Shown in pieces: positions 26,596 to 36,112 of a stretch of DNA of 64,000 bases. The notes below the pieces were generated by a model that was not told the origin of the DNA, did no database searches, and worked only from the letters and a program-made list of their open reading frames with translations. Source of the stretch: Mangrovitalea sediminis (GTDB lineage: Bacteria; Pseudomonadota; Gammaproteobacteria; Pseudomonadales; Oleiphilaceae); assembly GCF_002514725.1 (NCBI RefSeq), contig NZ_NTLB01000002.1:124001-188000 (forward strand), written 5' to 3'. How positions within the stretch are numbered: position 1 is the first letter of the stretch; each line of letters opens with the position of its first letter. Position numbers and translations under genes: made by a program.

Positions 26596-27545
26596 GTGAT
26601 CCGGGACGCACCTGTCCGCTGCATTATCGGTATTCTCCGGAGGAGCTCTGCGCGGACCCGGGTCCTGCAGCGGCCGACGTGCTCTACGTGGTCGGCGGCC
26701 TCTATGGCAATCCGCTGGCCCTGGACCGTATCGAACGGATGGCTCAAGAAGAACGGGATGCGGGCCGCCGCGTGCGCCTGATCTTCAATGGTGATTTCAA
26801 CTGGTTCAATGCGGGACCAGAGGCCTTTGCCGGAATCACGACTCGGGTGCTGGAGCATACGGCCACCCTGGGTAATGTCGAATGGGAGCTGGCTGATCCT
26901 CACCTGGAAGCTGGCTGTGGTTGTGGCTATCCGCCATCGGTCTCACAGGCGGTGGTCGACCGTTCCAACCGGATAATGGCGCGCCTGCAGTCTGCGGCGC
27001 GCGGCTTTCCCCCGTTGTGTGCGAAACTGCGGTTGCTGCCTCGCACCCTGTGCCTGCGGCTGGGCAGCCTGAAAGTCCTGGTGCTGCACGGTGACCCTGA
27101 GTCGCTGGCGGGTTGGGGACTGTCCTATGAGGCGTTGTCCCTGCCGGAAGGGCCGGCGCGTTTGTGGGCCTGGTTCGAGGCGTGCGGTGCCGACATTATC
27201 GTGTCCACCCACACCTGTTTGCCGTACCTCTGGCAGCAGGTGGTTGCTGGCCGCCCATGCAGCCTGCTCAACAATGGCTCGGCAGGCATGGGGAATTTCC
27301 GTGATGATCCGCGGGGACATCTTGTGCGCATCGCTGCCGATCCTCACCCTGAGGCTTCCCATCGCATGGAGCACAATGACCTGAAACTGGAGCTGCTCCC
27401 TGTCGCCTTCGATGTCGACGCCTGGTGGTCGCAGTTTCGGATCTGGTGGCCAGCCGGCTCGGAAGCCGATCTTTCCTACGCTGAACGTATCCGTGGCGGA
27501 ACCACGCTCGACCCTCTCCAAATCGGCTTTGCCGTCCTTCGCTAA
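26592..27545 (+). CDS. Divergent calcineurin-like metallophosphoesterase
   Basis: A 317-residue protein that looks like a metallophosphoesterase with eroded motifs. VVGGLYGNPLALDRIE stands where GDIHGNxxAL is expected, with Gly and Tyr replacing the metal-binding Asp and His. IFNGDFNWF supplies a GD motif, VLHGDPES a late His-Gly-Asp, and IVSTHTCLPY replaces GHTH. A Cys cluster (GCGCGYPP) is unusual. It may be a catalytically altered or binding-only member. The GTG start lies in the symporter stop (GTGA). It is the last gene of the operon, followed by AT-rich DNA. Function unknown. Confidence 0.65.
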   Translation: MSDPGRTCPLHYRYSPEELCADPGPAAADVLYVVGGLYGNPLALDRIERMAQEERDAGRRVRLIFNGDFNWFNAGPEAFAGITTRVLEHTATLGNVEWELADPHLEAGCGCGYPPSVSQAVVDRSNRIMARLQSAARGFPPLCAKLRLLPRTLCLRLGSLKVLVLHGDPESLAGWGLSYEALSLPEGPARLWAWFEACGADIIVSTHTCLPYLWQQVVAGRPCSLLNNGSAGMGNFRDDPRGHLVRIAADPHPEASHRMEHNDLKLELLPVAFDVDAWWSQFRIWWPAGSEADLSYAERIRGGTTLDPLQIGFAVLR

Positions 27546-27625
27546 CACCTTGTCCCGAAACGCTTTTTTTTGGCGCTCAAGAATGTAGACAACTATTTAT
27601 CCATGATGTCATGGTTTCTTCATAT

Positions 27626-27653
27626 TTGATTTTTATTTTGTGGTCTATATAAT
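27626..27653 (+). promoter_or_regulatory. Candidate sigma-70 promoter of the ectoine operon
   Basis: TTGATT (27626-27631) and a perfect TATAAT (27648-27653) are 16 bases apart in a strongly AT-rich stretch, giving an expected start near 27660 and a leader of about 130 bases before ectA. Such AT-rich promoters fit salt-inducible control, but no EctR gene is adjacent and no operator is obvious. Confidence 0.5.
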
Positions 27654-27791
27654 TTTAAACCCAATGAAGTGGCCAATGTTGCTGCAAAGTGGTTATAAAG
27701 TGTTGATTATTTAGTTATTAACGCCTTGAGCTTGTGCATATTGGGATGCAAAAACTCTACACCACTAACTTTTACATGACTATTTGATGCT

Positions 27792-28313
27792 ATGACTGAA
27801 CGTAACACGACACAAGCGCCGATCAGCCTGCGCCTACCGCAGGCCGAAGATGGTTATCGGCTGCATCAATTGGTGGCGGCCTGTCCGCCGCTGGATCCGA
27901 ATTCCGTCTATTGCAACCTGTTGCAGTGCTCCCATTTTGCGGACACGGGCGTTGCTGCTGAAAAAGATGGCGAGCTCGTGGGGTTTATTTCCGGATATAT
28001 CCCACCGCAGACGCCTGATGCCCTGTTTATCTGGCAGGTTGCCGTGCATGAGAACGGCCGTGGCCAGGGGCTGGGTAAGCGTATGTTGAAAGCGATTCTG
28101 GCCCGCGAAGTCTGCCGCGACGTTCGTTTCGTGCACACCACCATTACCGGTGATAACAAGGCATCCTGGGGGCTGTTTGGCTCCCTGGCCCGGGATTTCG
28201 GCGCTGACATGCAGCGTGAGCCCCATTTCGAGCGCGACCGCCATTTTGGCGGTCGGCACGACACCGAGTATCTCCTGCGGATCGGCCCGTTCGAACAGGC
28301 CGCTGCAACCTGA
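27792..28313 (+). CDS. ectA: EctA, L-2,4-diaminobutyrate N-acetyltransferase
   Basis: A 173-residue GNAT acetyltransferase that converts diaminobutyrate plus acetyl-CoA to N-gamma-acetyl-diaminobutyrate, the second step to ectoine. The acetyl-CoA loop ENGRGQGLGKRML and the EctA-specific blocks DPNSVYCNLLQCSHFADT and TITGDNKASWGLF are present, and the length fits the family. The ribosome-binding site is weak. It is first in ectABC-ask. The leader upstream is AT-rich and holds a likely promoter. Confidence 0.95.
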   Translation: MTERNTTQAPISLRLPQAEDGYRLHQLVAACPPLDPNSVYCNLLQCSHFADTGVAAEKDGELVGFISGYIPPQTPDALFIWQVAVHENGRGQGLGKRMLKAILAREVCRDVRFVHTTITGDNKASWGLFGSLARDFGADMQREPHFERDRHFGGRHDTEYLLRIGPFEQAAAT

Positions 28314-28410
28314 AGAGCGTCGGTGCGAGGGAGCGACCGAACTCTATCCACGCACCGGCATGAACCGGGGTGTCCGACCGGCACCCACTACCTCGAACCT
28401 GACATGCTAA

Positions 28411-29697
<1,287 letters not shown>

Positions 29698-29713
29698 TCG
29701 TCTGCTTTGATGA

Positions 29714-29736
29714 GGCCCGGCCATGGGCGCCGGGCC
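29714..29736 (+). other. ectB-ectC intercistronic hairpin
   Basis: A perfect 7-bp GC stem (29714-29720 with 29730-29736) encloses a 9-base loop. No T run follows, so termination is unlikely; it may slow decay or set the ratio of EctB to EctC. Confidence 0.55.
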
Positions 29737-29778
29737 CGCTTTGACCCCCTATTCATTGACTGCCAGGAGATCACATCC

Positions 29779-30180
29779 ATGATCGTTCGTACCCTGAGTG
29801 ATTGTGAAAAAACCGACCGTCGTGTGGCAACGGATACCTGGGAAAGCACCCGCCTGAGTCTGAAGGATGACGGTATGGGCTTCTCTTTCCATATCACGAC
29901 GATCTATCCCAATTCGGAAACCCATATCCATTACCAGAACCACCTCGAAACGGTGTACTGCATCGAAGGTGAAGGCGAAGTGGAAACCATCGCCGACGGT
30001 AAGAAGCACAAAATCGTTCCGGGCACCGTCTATATCCTCGATCAGAATGACGAGCATTATTTGCGGGGCGGCCCTGAGGGGATGAAGGTTGTCTGCGCCT
30101 TCAACCCGCCGCTGACCGGCAAAGAGGTACATGACGAGAATGGCGTTTATCCGCTGGACGCGGAGCCGGTTCAGGGCTGA
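29779..30180 (+). CDS. ectC: EctC, L-ectoine synthase
   Basis: A 133-residue cupin enzyme that closes the ring of N-gamma-acetyl-diaminobutyrate to ectoine. Family features are the start [16 protein letters not shown], the cupin barrel with [19 protein letters not shown] (metal-binding Glu) and [10 protein letters not shown] (metal-binding His), and [14 protein letters not shown]. The ATG at 29779 has AGGAGA upstream. No ectD (hydroxylase) follows, so 5-hydroxyectoine would need a gene elsewhere. Confidence 0.96.
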   Translation: MIVRTLSDCEKTDRRVATDTWESTRLSLKDDGMGFSFHITTIYPNSETHIHYQNHLETVYCIEGEGEVETIADGKKHKIVPGTVYILDQNDEHYLRGGPEGMKVVCAFNPPLTGKEVHDENGVYPLDAEPVQG

Positions 30181-30213
30181 GACCGGTATTGTCATCGGGC
30201 GCAGACGTGCCTG

Positions 30214-30236
30214 GGACGCCGGGAAGTCCGGCGTCC
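30214..30236 (+). other. ectC-ask intercistronic hairpin
   Basis: A perfect 9-bp GC-rich stem (30214-30222 with 30228-30236) with loop GAAGT sits in the gap after ectC. It lacks a T tract. It resembles the hairpin before ectC in position and may dampen or stabilise the message ahead of the aspartokinase gene. Confidence 0.6.
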
Positions 30237-30285
30237 GCCGCTGCAGGAAGGCGGTTCCCATTCACGCGACCGAAAGAACAGGACT

Positions 30286-31728
30286 ATGACACACGCAAAT
30301 CATACTGTAGAGAAGATCGGCGGAACCTCGATGAGCGACTATCCGTCCGTTCGTCAGAACATCATCTTGAGCGAACGCGACAGTGATGACCTCTACAACC
30401 GCATCTTCGTTGTTTCCGCTTACGGCGGCGTCACGGACAAGCTGCTGGAGCATAAGAAAACCGGCGAACCGGGTGTTTTCGGCCTCTTCGCCAATGCTGA
30501 ATCCGACTGGGCCTGGGGCGACGAACTGACCCGGCTGAGCCGTCATCTGTGCGAGATCAATGCCAAACTGTTCTCGGATCAAATGCTGGCACAGCAGGCT
30601 GATCAGTTTATCACCGAACGGGTTGAAGGCGTCCGCAACTGCCTGCTGGATCTTCAGCGGCTCTGTTCCTATGGGCACTTCCAGTTGGAGGAGCATCTGC
30701 TGACCGTTCGTGAAATGTTGGCCGGAATCGGCGAGGCCCACAGTGCGTTCAATACCGCGCTGCTGCTGCAGAACGAGGGCATCAACGCACGCATGGTCGA
30801 TCTCACTGGCTGGCGTGACAATGCGCTGCTGCCGCTGGACGAGAAAATCCGTCTGACCTTCGAGAATATCGACCTCAGCCGGGAATTGCCCATCGTGACG
30901 GGTTATGCGCAATGTCAGGAAGGCCTGATGCGCACTTTCGACCGGGGCTACAGTGAGATGACCTTCAGCCGTATTGCCTGCATTACGGATGCAGGGGAGG
31001 CGGTCATTCACAAGGAGTATCACCTGAGTTCCGCAGACCCCAACATTGTCGGCAAGGAAAAGGTGGTGCCGATTGGCCGCACCAACTATGACGTGGCTGA
31101 CCAGTTGGCCAACCTGGGGATGGAGGCGATCCATCCGCGCGCTGCCAAGGGGCTGCGCCAGAACGATATTCCCCTGCGCGTGAAGAATACGTTCGAGCCG
31201 GAGCACACCGGTACGTTGATCACTCGCGGTTATGTCAGTGAAAAACCGCAGGTGGAGATCATCGCCGGTCGCAAATCCGTGTTCGCGATCGAGGTGTTCG
31301 ACCAGGATATGCAGGGGGAACCGGGTTCGGATCGCAAGATCCTGGAAGTCCTGGCTCGCTTCAAGACCCGCTTCATTACCAAGGACACCAATGCCAACAC
31401 CATTACCCATTATCTGGACAGCACGCTGCGTCAGGTGAAACGGGTGGTGAAAGCGTTGGAAGAAGTGTTCCCCAATGCGGAAATCACGACGCGGAAGGTG
31501 GCCATGGTATCGGCCATCGGCAGCGACATGCAGGTGCCGGGTCTGCTGGCGCGTACCGTGCGAGCCCTCGCGGACGAGGACATCAGCATTCTGGCTATCC
31601 ACCAGTGTATTCGTCAGGTCGATATGCAATTCATTGTCGACGAAGAGAATTACGAGAAATCCATCGCCAATCTCCACAAGGCATTGATCGAACCGCATAA
31701 CCACGAGTATGCGATCGTCGCTGCCTGA
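30286..31728 (+). CDS. ask: Ask_Ect, ectoine-pathway aspartate kinase
   Basis: A 480-residue aspartokinase of the type dedicated to ectoine synthesis. The N-terminus shows HTVEKIGGTSMSDYPSVRQNI with the kinase KxGGTS motif, then VVSAYGGVTDKLLEHK. The two C-terminal ACT repeats include VAMVSAIGSDMQVPGLLARTVRALADEDI. Such isoforms usually escape lysine/threonine feedback, which lets aspartyl-phosphate flow to ectoine during salt stress. It is the last gene of the operon, 105 bases after ectC, separated by a hairpin. Confidence 0.93.
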   Translation: MTHANHTVEKIGGTSMSDYPSVRQNIILSERDSDDLYNRIFVVSAYGGVTDKLLEHKKTGEPGVFGLFANAESDWAWGDELTRLSRHLCEINAKLFSDQMLAQQADQFITERVEGVRNCLLDLQRLCSYGHFQLEEHLLTVREMLAGIGEAHSAFNTALLLQNEGINARMVDLTGWRDNALLPLDEKIRLTFENIDLSRELPIVTGYAQCQEGLMRTFDRGYSEMTFSRIACITDAGEAVIHKEYHLSSADPNIVGKEKVVPIGRTNYDVADQLANLGMEAIHPRAAKGLRQNDIPLRVKNTFEPEHTGTLITRGYVSEKPQVEIIAGRKSVFAIEVFDQDMQGEPGSDRKILEVLARFKTRFITKDTNANTITHYLDSTLRQVKRVVKALEEVFPNAEITTRKVAMVSAIGSDMQVPGLLARTVRALADEDISILAIHQCIRQVDMQFIVDEENYEKSIANLHKALIEPHNHEYAIVAA

Positions 31729-32048
31729 CGAGCGGCGCAATGCCGCATCGGGATACCGGGCCTGGCGCTTGGTCCGGTTGTCCGGCTGACGAGCCGGATG
31801 CACGCACAAAAAGCGTCGTCAGGCACAGGGCGGGACTCGGTCGCCTCGTCGGGTGCTTGAAACGGGGCGTCTTGCCTCCATATCGGGCATAACGTGCAAG
31901 GGAAGCGCTGATCCAATCCCCAGCGCTTCTGCTTTTGAGCCGGTCGTCGACCGGAAACCTTTGGTCATTTCTGAAATCTCGACAAGGTGGGTTTCAGGCG
32001 TGGCAAACGTGCGGGGATTGGATCAGCGCTTCCCAAGGAGTGTGCGTT
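31729..32048. other. Gene-free interval between ask and trxC
   Basis: These 320 bases hold no gene that I can support. A GC-rich hairpin (TCCGGCT/AGCCGGA near 31780-31800) follows ask and may mark its end, although it lacks a clean T run. From 31900 to 32034 there is a long perfect inverted repeat. The rest is featureless. Confidence 0.6.
31900..32034. repeat. 22-bp perfect inverted repeat upstream of trxC
   Basis: Positions 31900-31921 and 32013-32034 are exact reverse complements over 22 bases, separated by 91 bases. The first arm also contains GAAGCGCT, which can pair with AGCGCTTC at 31922-31929, so a short local hairpin competes with the long stem. The right arm ends directly before AAGGAG, the trxC ribosome-binding site. 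Either a small MITE-like element of 135 bases or a translational/transcriptional switch could explain it. No target duplication beyond two bases is visible. Confidence 0.75.
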
Positions 32049-32486
32049 ATGTCCGATATTCTTCAAATCGTCTGTCCCCATTGCCACAAGACCAATCGGG
32101 TGCCTGCAGCCCGTGTTCAGGAGTCACCGTCCTGCGGCGCCTGTAAAAAGCCGCTGCTGGGTATGGGGCCTGTTGAGCTCGATGACCAGACCCTGGATAC
32201 CCATCTGCGCCGTTCTGACCTGCCCATACTGATCGACTTCTGGGCATCCTGGTGTGGTCCCTGCAAGATGATGGCGCCGGAATTCAAACAGGCGGCTGCT
32301 GACTGGGAAGGCCGGGTCCGTTTCGTCAAGGTGAATACCGAAGTCGCCCAAAGCAGCGCAGCGCGCTATGGCATCCGTAGCATCCCGACGATGATCCTGT
32401 TTGATAACGGACAGGAAGTCGCCCGTATGAGCGGAGCGATGCGAGCCAGTCAGATCAGCCAGTGGTTGCAACAGCAGGGGCGCTGA
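32049..32486 (+). CDS. trxC: TrxC, thioredoxin 2 with zinc-binding N-terminus
   Basis: A 145-residue thioredoxin of the TrxC type. Residues 9-33 form a zinc-binding segment with two CxxC pairs (CPHC and CGAC), and the catalytic site is FWASWCGPCKMMAP. The cis-proline loop reads IRSIPTMILF. E. coli TrxC reduces ribonucleotide reductase and is induced by oxidative stress. The ATG at 32049 follows AAGGAG by 8 bases and abuts a foldable inverted repeat. It is convergent with the DUF3429 gene, only 4 bases apart, with no terminator between. Confidence 0.93.
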   Translation: MSDILQIVCPHCHKTNRVPAARVQESPSCGACKKPLLGMGPVELDDQTLDTHLRRSDLPILIDFWASWCGPCKMMAPEFKQAAADWEGRVRFVKVNTEVAQSSAARYGIRSIPTMILFDNGQEVARMSGAMRASQISQWLQQQGR

Positions 32487-32490
32487 AGTC

Positions 32491-32958
32491 TTACAGTAGC
32501 GCCAGGGAGGGCACTCCGAGGAATCCCTCGACCAGGCCAAAGCCGAGCAGGCATAGCACCGCGACCAGCGTGAGCCCGCCGCGCAGGCGCAGATACCAGT
32601 GCGGCCAATAGCTGTCCAACAGGCGATGGTCGACGATGTAGAGCGCGATGTAGGCCAGGGGGAATACGCCTGTGCGCATCGATTGTGGCGCGAGCAAACC
32701 CAGGCCGGCAACGATGAAGAAGCCCTGGCTGAGGAGCAGCGATACCAGGGGGGAAATGGGGTATGCCCGGTCCTCTACCTGCATGCTGATCGCCCAGTAA
32801 ATGCCGGCCATGAAGGCCAGAATGCCGGCCGCGTAAAGATAGAACAGGGGTACTATCTGCGTGCACTCGGGCCAGAGCAGCAGGGCTGGTGGACCGGCGA
32901 GAAAGGGGATCAACCCCGCCAGGCCGACCGCCACCGCCAGACGTTGCGTTGCCAGCAT
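32491..32958 (-). CDS. DUF3429 membrane protein
   Basis: A 155-residue integral membrane protein with five predicted helices, matching the DUF3429 (TMEM69-like) family. Features are the N-terminal LAGLIPFLAGPPALLLW, YAAGILAFMAGIYWAISMQ, and HRLLDSYWPHWYLRLRGGLTLV. No function is established. The ATG at 32958 has GAGGGA upstream and overlaps the stop of the preceding small gene by one base, so the two form a translationally coupled pair. Confidence 0.85.
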   Translation of the reverse strand: MLATQRLAVAVGLAGLIPFLAGPPALLLWPECTQIVPLFYLYAAGILAFMAGIYWAISMQVEDRAYPISPLVSLLLSQGFFIVAGLGLLAPQSMRTGVFPLAYIALYIVDHRLLDSYWPHWYLRLRGGLTLVAVLCLLGFGLVEGFLGVPSLALL

Positions 32959-33272
32959 CAGCTTTTCCCTCTCAGCCTGATTCGCAACGGCGCTACCGCG
33001 TGCTCGTCGAGCCCGACCATTTCGTTGTAGGCGGCCTGATGAACGACGACGGTTTCCCCGATCGGAATCTCCCTCAGCAGGTTCTGGGCTTCCCAGGCAC
33101 TTCGAAACAGGCAGGTTTGCTGCTTTGCGTCGGAGAGCAGCGCCGGTTGCCCATCTATCCAAAGGCGTGCGACGTAGCGCTGACCTTCCAGTGAAAGAAT
33201 TTCCAGGCAGTCGATACCCGTGCTGAGCGGCTGTAACTGGTCCAGGGTAATACGCACGGCGGTATACCTCAT
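32958..33272 (-). CDS. DUF6482-like small protein
   Basis: A 104-residue soluble protein with no catalytic motif that I recognise. It starts MRYTAVRITLDQLQPLSTGI and contains QTCLFRSAWEAQNLLREIP and YNEMVGLDEH, which fit the DUF6482 family found in marine gammaproteobacteria. The stop codon overlaps the DUF3429 start. The ribosome-binding site is poor, so the start could differ. Function unknown. Confidence 0.72.
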   Translation of the reverse strand: MRYTAVRITLDQLQPLSTGIDCLEILSLEGQRYVARLWIDGQPALLSDAKQQTCLFRSAWEAQNLLREIPIGETVVVHQAAYNEMVGLDEHAVAPLRIRLRGKS

Positions 33273-33352
33273 TCATGCGTTGTGCAGGAACATACGAGGC
33301 CCCGGCCTCCGGAGATCATCCGGGGTGTTATATCCGTGTGCGGCGGTACCGG

Positions 33353-33949
33353 TTACAACTGGAAGGTTTGCGCGTCTTTCAGGCTGGCTGAGCGCGCCGG
33401 GCAGTTCAGAAGGTGATCGTTCACCATGCCTACGGCCTGCATGAACGCGTAGCAGATGGTCGGGCCGACAAAGTTGAAGCCTCGTTTCTTGAGTGCTCGG
33501 GACAGTGCTTCCGCTTCCGGCGTTACGGCGGGGACGTCGGCAAGGCTCCCCCGTTCGTTGATGATGGGGCGTCCGCCGACAAAGGACCAGATGAATTCGC
33601 TGAACGACTCGCCGCGCTCGGCGAACTCGAGATAGCCGCGCGCGTTGCGGATGATGGAATTTACTTTCAACCGGTTTCGGATGATGCCGGGATCCTGCAG
33701 CAATGCTTCGATTTTGGCGTCGTCGTAACGGACGATCTTTTCGGCATCGAAGTGGTCGAAGGCGGTCCGGTAACTTTCCTGTTTACGCAGGATCGTAATC
33801 CAGCTCAGTCCGGCCTGCTGACCATCCAGGCAGAGTTTTTCGAAAAGTTCCTGCCCATCGGCGACCGGCCGGCCCCAGACGTGATCGTGGTAATGGACAT
33901 AAAGGGGATCATTGCCGCACCAGGAGCAGCGTTGAGCGGTATCATTCAT
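33353..33949 (-). CDS. tag: Tag, 3-methyladenine DNA glycosylase I
   Basis: A 198-residue base-excision repair enzyme that removes 3-methyladenine. Family features are the start RCSWCGNDPLYVHYHDHVWGRP, LFEKLCLDGQQAGLSWITILRKQESYR with the catalytic region, and KKRGFNFVGPTICYAFMQAVGMVNDH with the zinc ligands. The ATG at 33949 overlaps the stop of the phosphopantetheinyl transferase (ATGA), an unusual partner. Length agrees with E. coli Tag (187). Confidence 0.95.
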   Translation of the reverse strand: MNDTAQRCSWCGNDPLYVHYHDHVWGRPVADGQELFEKLCLDGQQAGLSWITILRKQESYRTAFDHFDAEKIVRYDDAKIEALLQDPGIIRNRLKVNSIIRNARGYLEFAERGESFSEFIWSFVGGRPIINERGSLADVPAVTPEAEALSRALKKRGFNFVGPTICYAFMQAVGMVNDHLLNCPARSASLKDAQTFQL

Positions 33950-34695
33950 GGCGACCTCGGCGCAATCTGGGTATCGATGCGCCAGTCTACGTCAACCGGA
34001 TGACGGGATAACAGCGCTTCCGGCTGATCGGCCTTCCAGGCCAGGAGATGGAGTGGCGGAGGCTCCTGCCCGGGGAGGCGCCAAACCAATGCCATTACAT
34101 TATCCCGCCAATAGCCCAGTCGGCAGCGCCAGTCCTTTTCCTCTCGGTCACCGCTGACGCACCAGTCGCCCTTGCGGTTGCGCGTCAGCTGGATACTGTC
34201 GAAGTGGTTGGCCAGCCCCCGGCCGGTGGCTTTTACCCAGGCTTCCTTGAGGGTCCATTGCAGATAGAAAACGTCTCTCCCGACCCTATCGTCGAGGGTG
34301 GCCAGCAGGTCTCGTTCGGCAGGCGCAAACCAGCGCTCGGCAACGTCACGCCAGCGCCGCTCCGGGCGACGTTCTTCCAGATCCACACCGACTTCGCCGC
34401 CGACCGCAATGCCGGCCAGCATCAAGGTGCCGGTATGGGATAGAGACAGTCGCCAGTCCGGCCGTGTGACTACGGTTGGTGGTCCTTTTGCCGAGAGTGA
34501 CCAGTCAGCAAAGGGTTCGCCGGTCTGTTGGGTCAGAGCCTGCCGCAACAGTGCCCGCGACTGGGAGAAGCGTTCTCGCGCCGCTCCCTGATGCCCATGC
34601 CAGCGAGACCGCTCGGCGGACGATAACCAGTCGGGCGGTTCAGAGGCTGGGGATAGCGGGGCCGGCTGGTAGAGCCAGAAGCCGATATCGGGCAA
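33946..34695 (-). CDS. 4'-phosphopantetheinyl transferase (Sfp type)
   Basis: A 249-residue enzyme that attaches the phosphopantetheine arm of coenzyme A to acyl- or peptidyl-carrier proteins. The two signature motifs are VGVDLEERRP (metal-binding Asp and Glu) and WTLKEAWVKATGRGL, about 45 residues apart, plus RLSLSHTGTLMLAGIA. The Sfp-type length suggests a broad substrate range rather than AcpS. No NRPS or PKS genes are near. It sits 15 bases after pdxH on the same strand. Confidence 0.9.
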   Translation of the reverse strand: MPDIGFWLYQPAPLSPASEPPDWLSSAERSRWHGHQGAARERFSQSRALLRQALTQQTGEPFADWSLSAKGPPTVVTRPDWRLSLSHTGTLMLAGIAVGGEVGVDLEERRPERRWRDVAERWFAPAERDLLATLDDRVGRDVFYLQWTLKEAWVKATGRGLANHFDSIQLTRNRKGDWCVSGDREEKDWRCRLGYWRDNVMALVWRLPGQEPPPLHLLAWKADQPEALLSRHPVDVDWRIDTQIAPRSP

Positions 34696-34710
34696 GGTGA
34701 TTCCCGTCGC

Positions 34711-35355
34711 TCAGGGTTGCAGGCGTTGCAGGGTCCAGCCTGCTGCGCCGCGCCGGTATTCGAAGCGGTCATGCAGTCGATCCGGGCGCCCCTGCCAGAA
34801 TTCGATACGTGTCGGGCTCACCCGATAACCGCCCCAAAAATCGGGCAGGGGAATCTCTCCTTCCGGAAAGCGCTGCGCCATTTCGGTCAGTTTTTCCTCG
34901 ATCGCGTCGCGGGAGGCTATCGGTTGGCTCTGCGCCGAGGCCCAGGCGCCCAGCTGGCTGCCGCGCGGTCGGGAGTGAAAATAATCGCGGGATTCGGCCG
35001 GGTCGACACGGCTGACATCGCCCTCCAGCAGGATCTGCCGGTTCAGCGGCAGCCAGGGGAACAGCAGGCCCGCACGGGGGGTGCTGTCCAGATCCCGTCC
35101 CTTGTGGCTGTTATAGTTGGTGAAAAAGACGAAGCCCTGTCCGTCGAAGGCCTTGAGTAGTACCGTGCGGACACTGGGCATACCGGCGCTGGACACGGTG
35201 GCCAGGGACATGGCATTGACGTCCGCAAGGCCGGCATCCTGGGCGTCCTGGAACCAACGTTCGAACTGCTTGAAGGGGTCGGGATCGAGGTGACGTTCGT
35301 CGAGGCCCTCGCTTTCGTACTCGCGACGCAATTGACTGATGTCCACGAACTGCAT
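34711..35355 (-). CDS. pdxH: PdxH, pyridoxamine/pyridoxine 5'-phosphate oxidase
   Basis: A 214-residue FMN enzyme that makes pyridoxal 5'-phosphate. Family blocks are [56 protein letters not shown] (FMN binding) and [28 protein letters not shown] with the C-terminal catalytic loop. The ATG at 35355 is almost touching its AGGAGG site; a GTG three codons later has a 10-base spacing and could be the true start. It leads a three-gene run with the transferase and tag. Confidence 0.95.
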   Translation of the reverse strand: MQFVDISQLRREYESEGLDERHLDPDPFKQFERWFQDAQDAGLADVNAMSLATVSSAGMPSVRTVLLKAFDGQGFVFFTNYNSHKGRDLDSTPRAGLLFPWLPLNRQILLEGDVSRVDPAESRDYFHSRPRGSQLGAWASAQSQPIASRDAIEEKLTEMAQRFPEGEIPLPDFWGGYRVSPTRIEFWQGRPDRLHDRFEYRRGAAGWTLQRLQP

Positions 35356-35421
35356 TCCTCCTGGGAAAGTCGGTCAGTCGCCCATGATAACGGCTTCGGG
35401 TTCCTGTCACACCGCGTCAGA

Positions 35422-35979
35422 TCAACGAAACAGATTAACCATGGCCTTGAAGCGGTCGGACGTGTCGGCTTGTTTCTGCATTTCGAACAGCGCCATCTCA
35501 ACCGAGGTCAGTTGCACGCCGGCTTCTTTCATCCGCATGAGACCGAGCTCCCGGTTGCTGGACTGACGTGCACTGATGGCATCGGAGACGGCCCATACCG
35601 CATAACCCTGGTCGAGCAGGTCGCGGGCGGTCTGCCAGACGCAGACATGGGCCTCGATGCCGACCAGCAGCACCTGTTTTCGGCCGCTGGACTGAAGGCG
35701 CCTCCGGGCCTCGTCGTTTTCCCAGGCGCTGAATGTGGTCTTGGGGATCGGGCTCAGTCCTTCCAGCGCCTGTGCCACCGTTTCCCGTGTCGGCCCCAGT
35801 TTTTCAGGGATCTGCTCCATCCAGAATACGGGGAGTTCGAAGAGTCGCGCGCCACGGATCATGCGGGCGGCTTCCTGTTCGAAGCTGTCGGCGTTGCACA
35901 TCAATTCCGCCAGGCGTCCCTGAATATCGATAACCATCAGGGCTGCCTGATTGGGGTCCAGTCTGGGTTGTGTCGTCAT
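35422..35979 (-). CDS. Isochorismatase-family hydrolase
   Basis: A 185-residue cysteine hydrolase of the isochorismatase/YcaC type. The catalytic triad is visible as Asp in ALMVIDIQGRL, Lys in PIPKTTFSAWEN and Cys in VGIEAHVCVWQTA. The short length and the EAHVC motif place it near YcaC. The substrate is unknown (amide or nicotinamide-like). The ATG at 35979 follows GGAGAC; an in-frame extension upstream has no support. It is divergent from modA across 133 bases. Confidence 0.88.
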   Translation of the reverse strand: MTTQPRLDPNQAALMVIDIQGRLAELMCNADSFEQEAARMIRGARLFELPVFWMEQIPEKLGPTRETVAQALEGLSPIPKTTFSAWENDEARRRLQSSGRKQVLLVGIEAHVCVWQTARDLLDQGYAVWAVSDAISARQSSNRELGLMRMKEAGVQLTSVEMALFEMQKQADTSDRFKAMVNLFR

Positions 35980-36112
35980 CACGACGGTCTCCGCGATCGG
36001 TTGACCTCTGCGGTCAACAATGGTTTGCTTCCGGGGTTGTGGCCGCGCGTTCGTGCGCACATGCTTGCGGTGCCTCACCACCCCACCTGCCTACAGTCTA
36101 GGAGAATTGACC

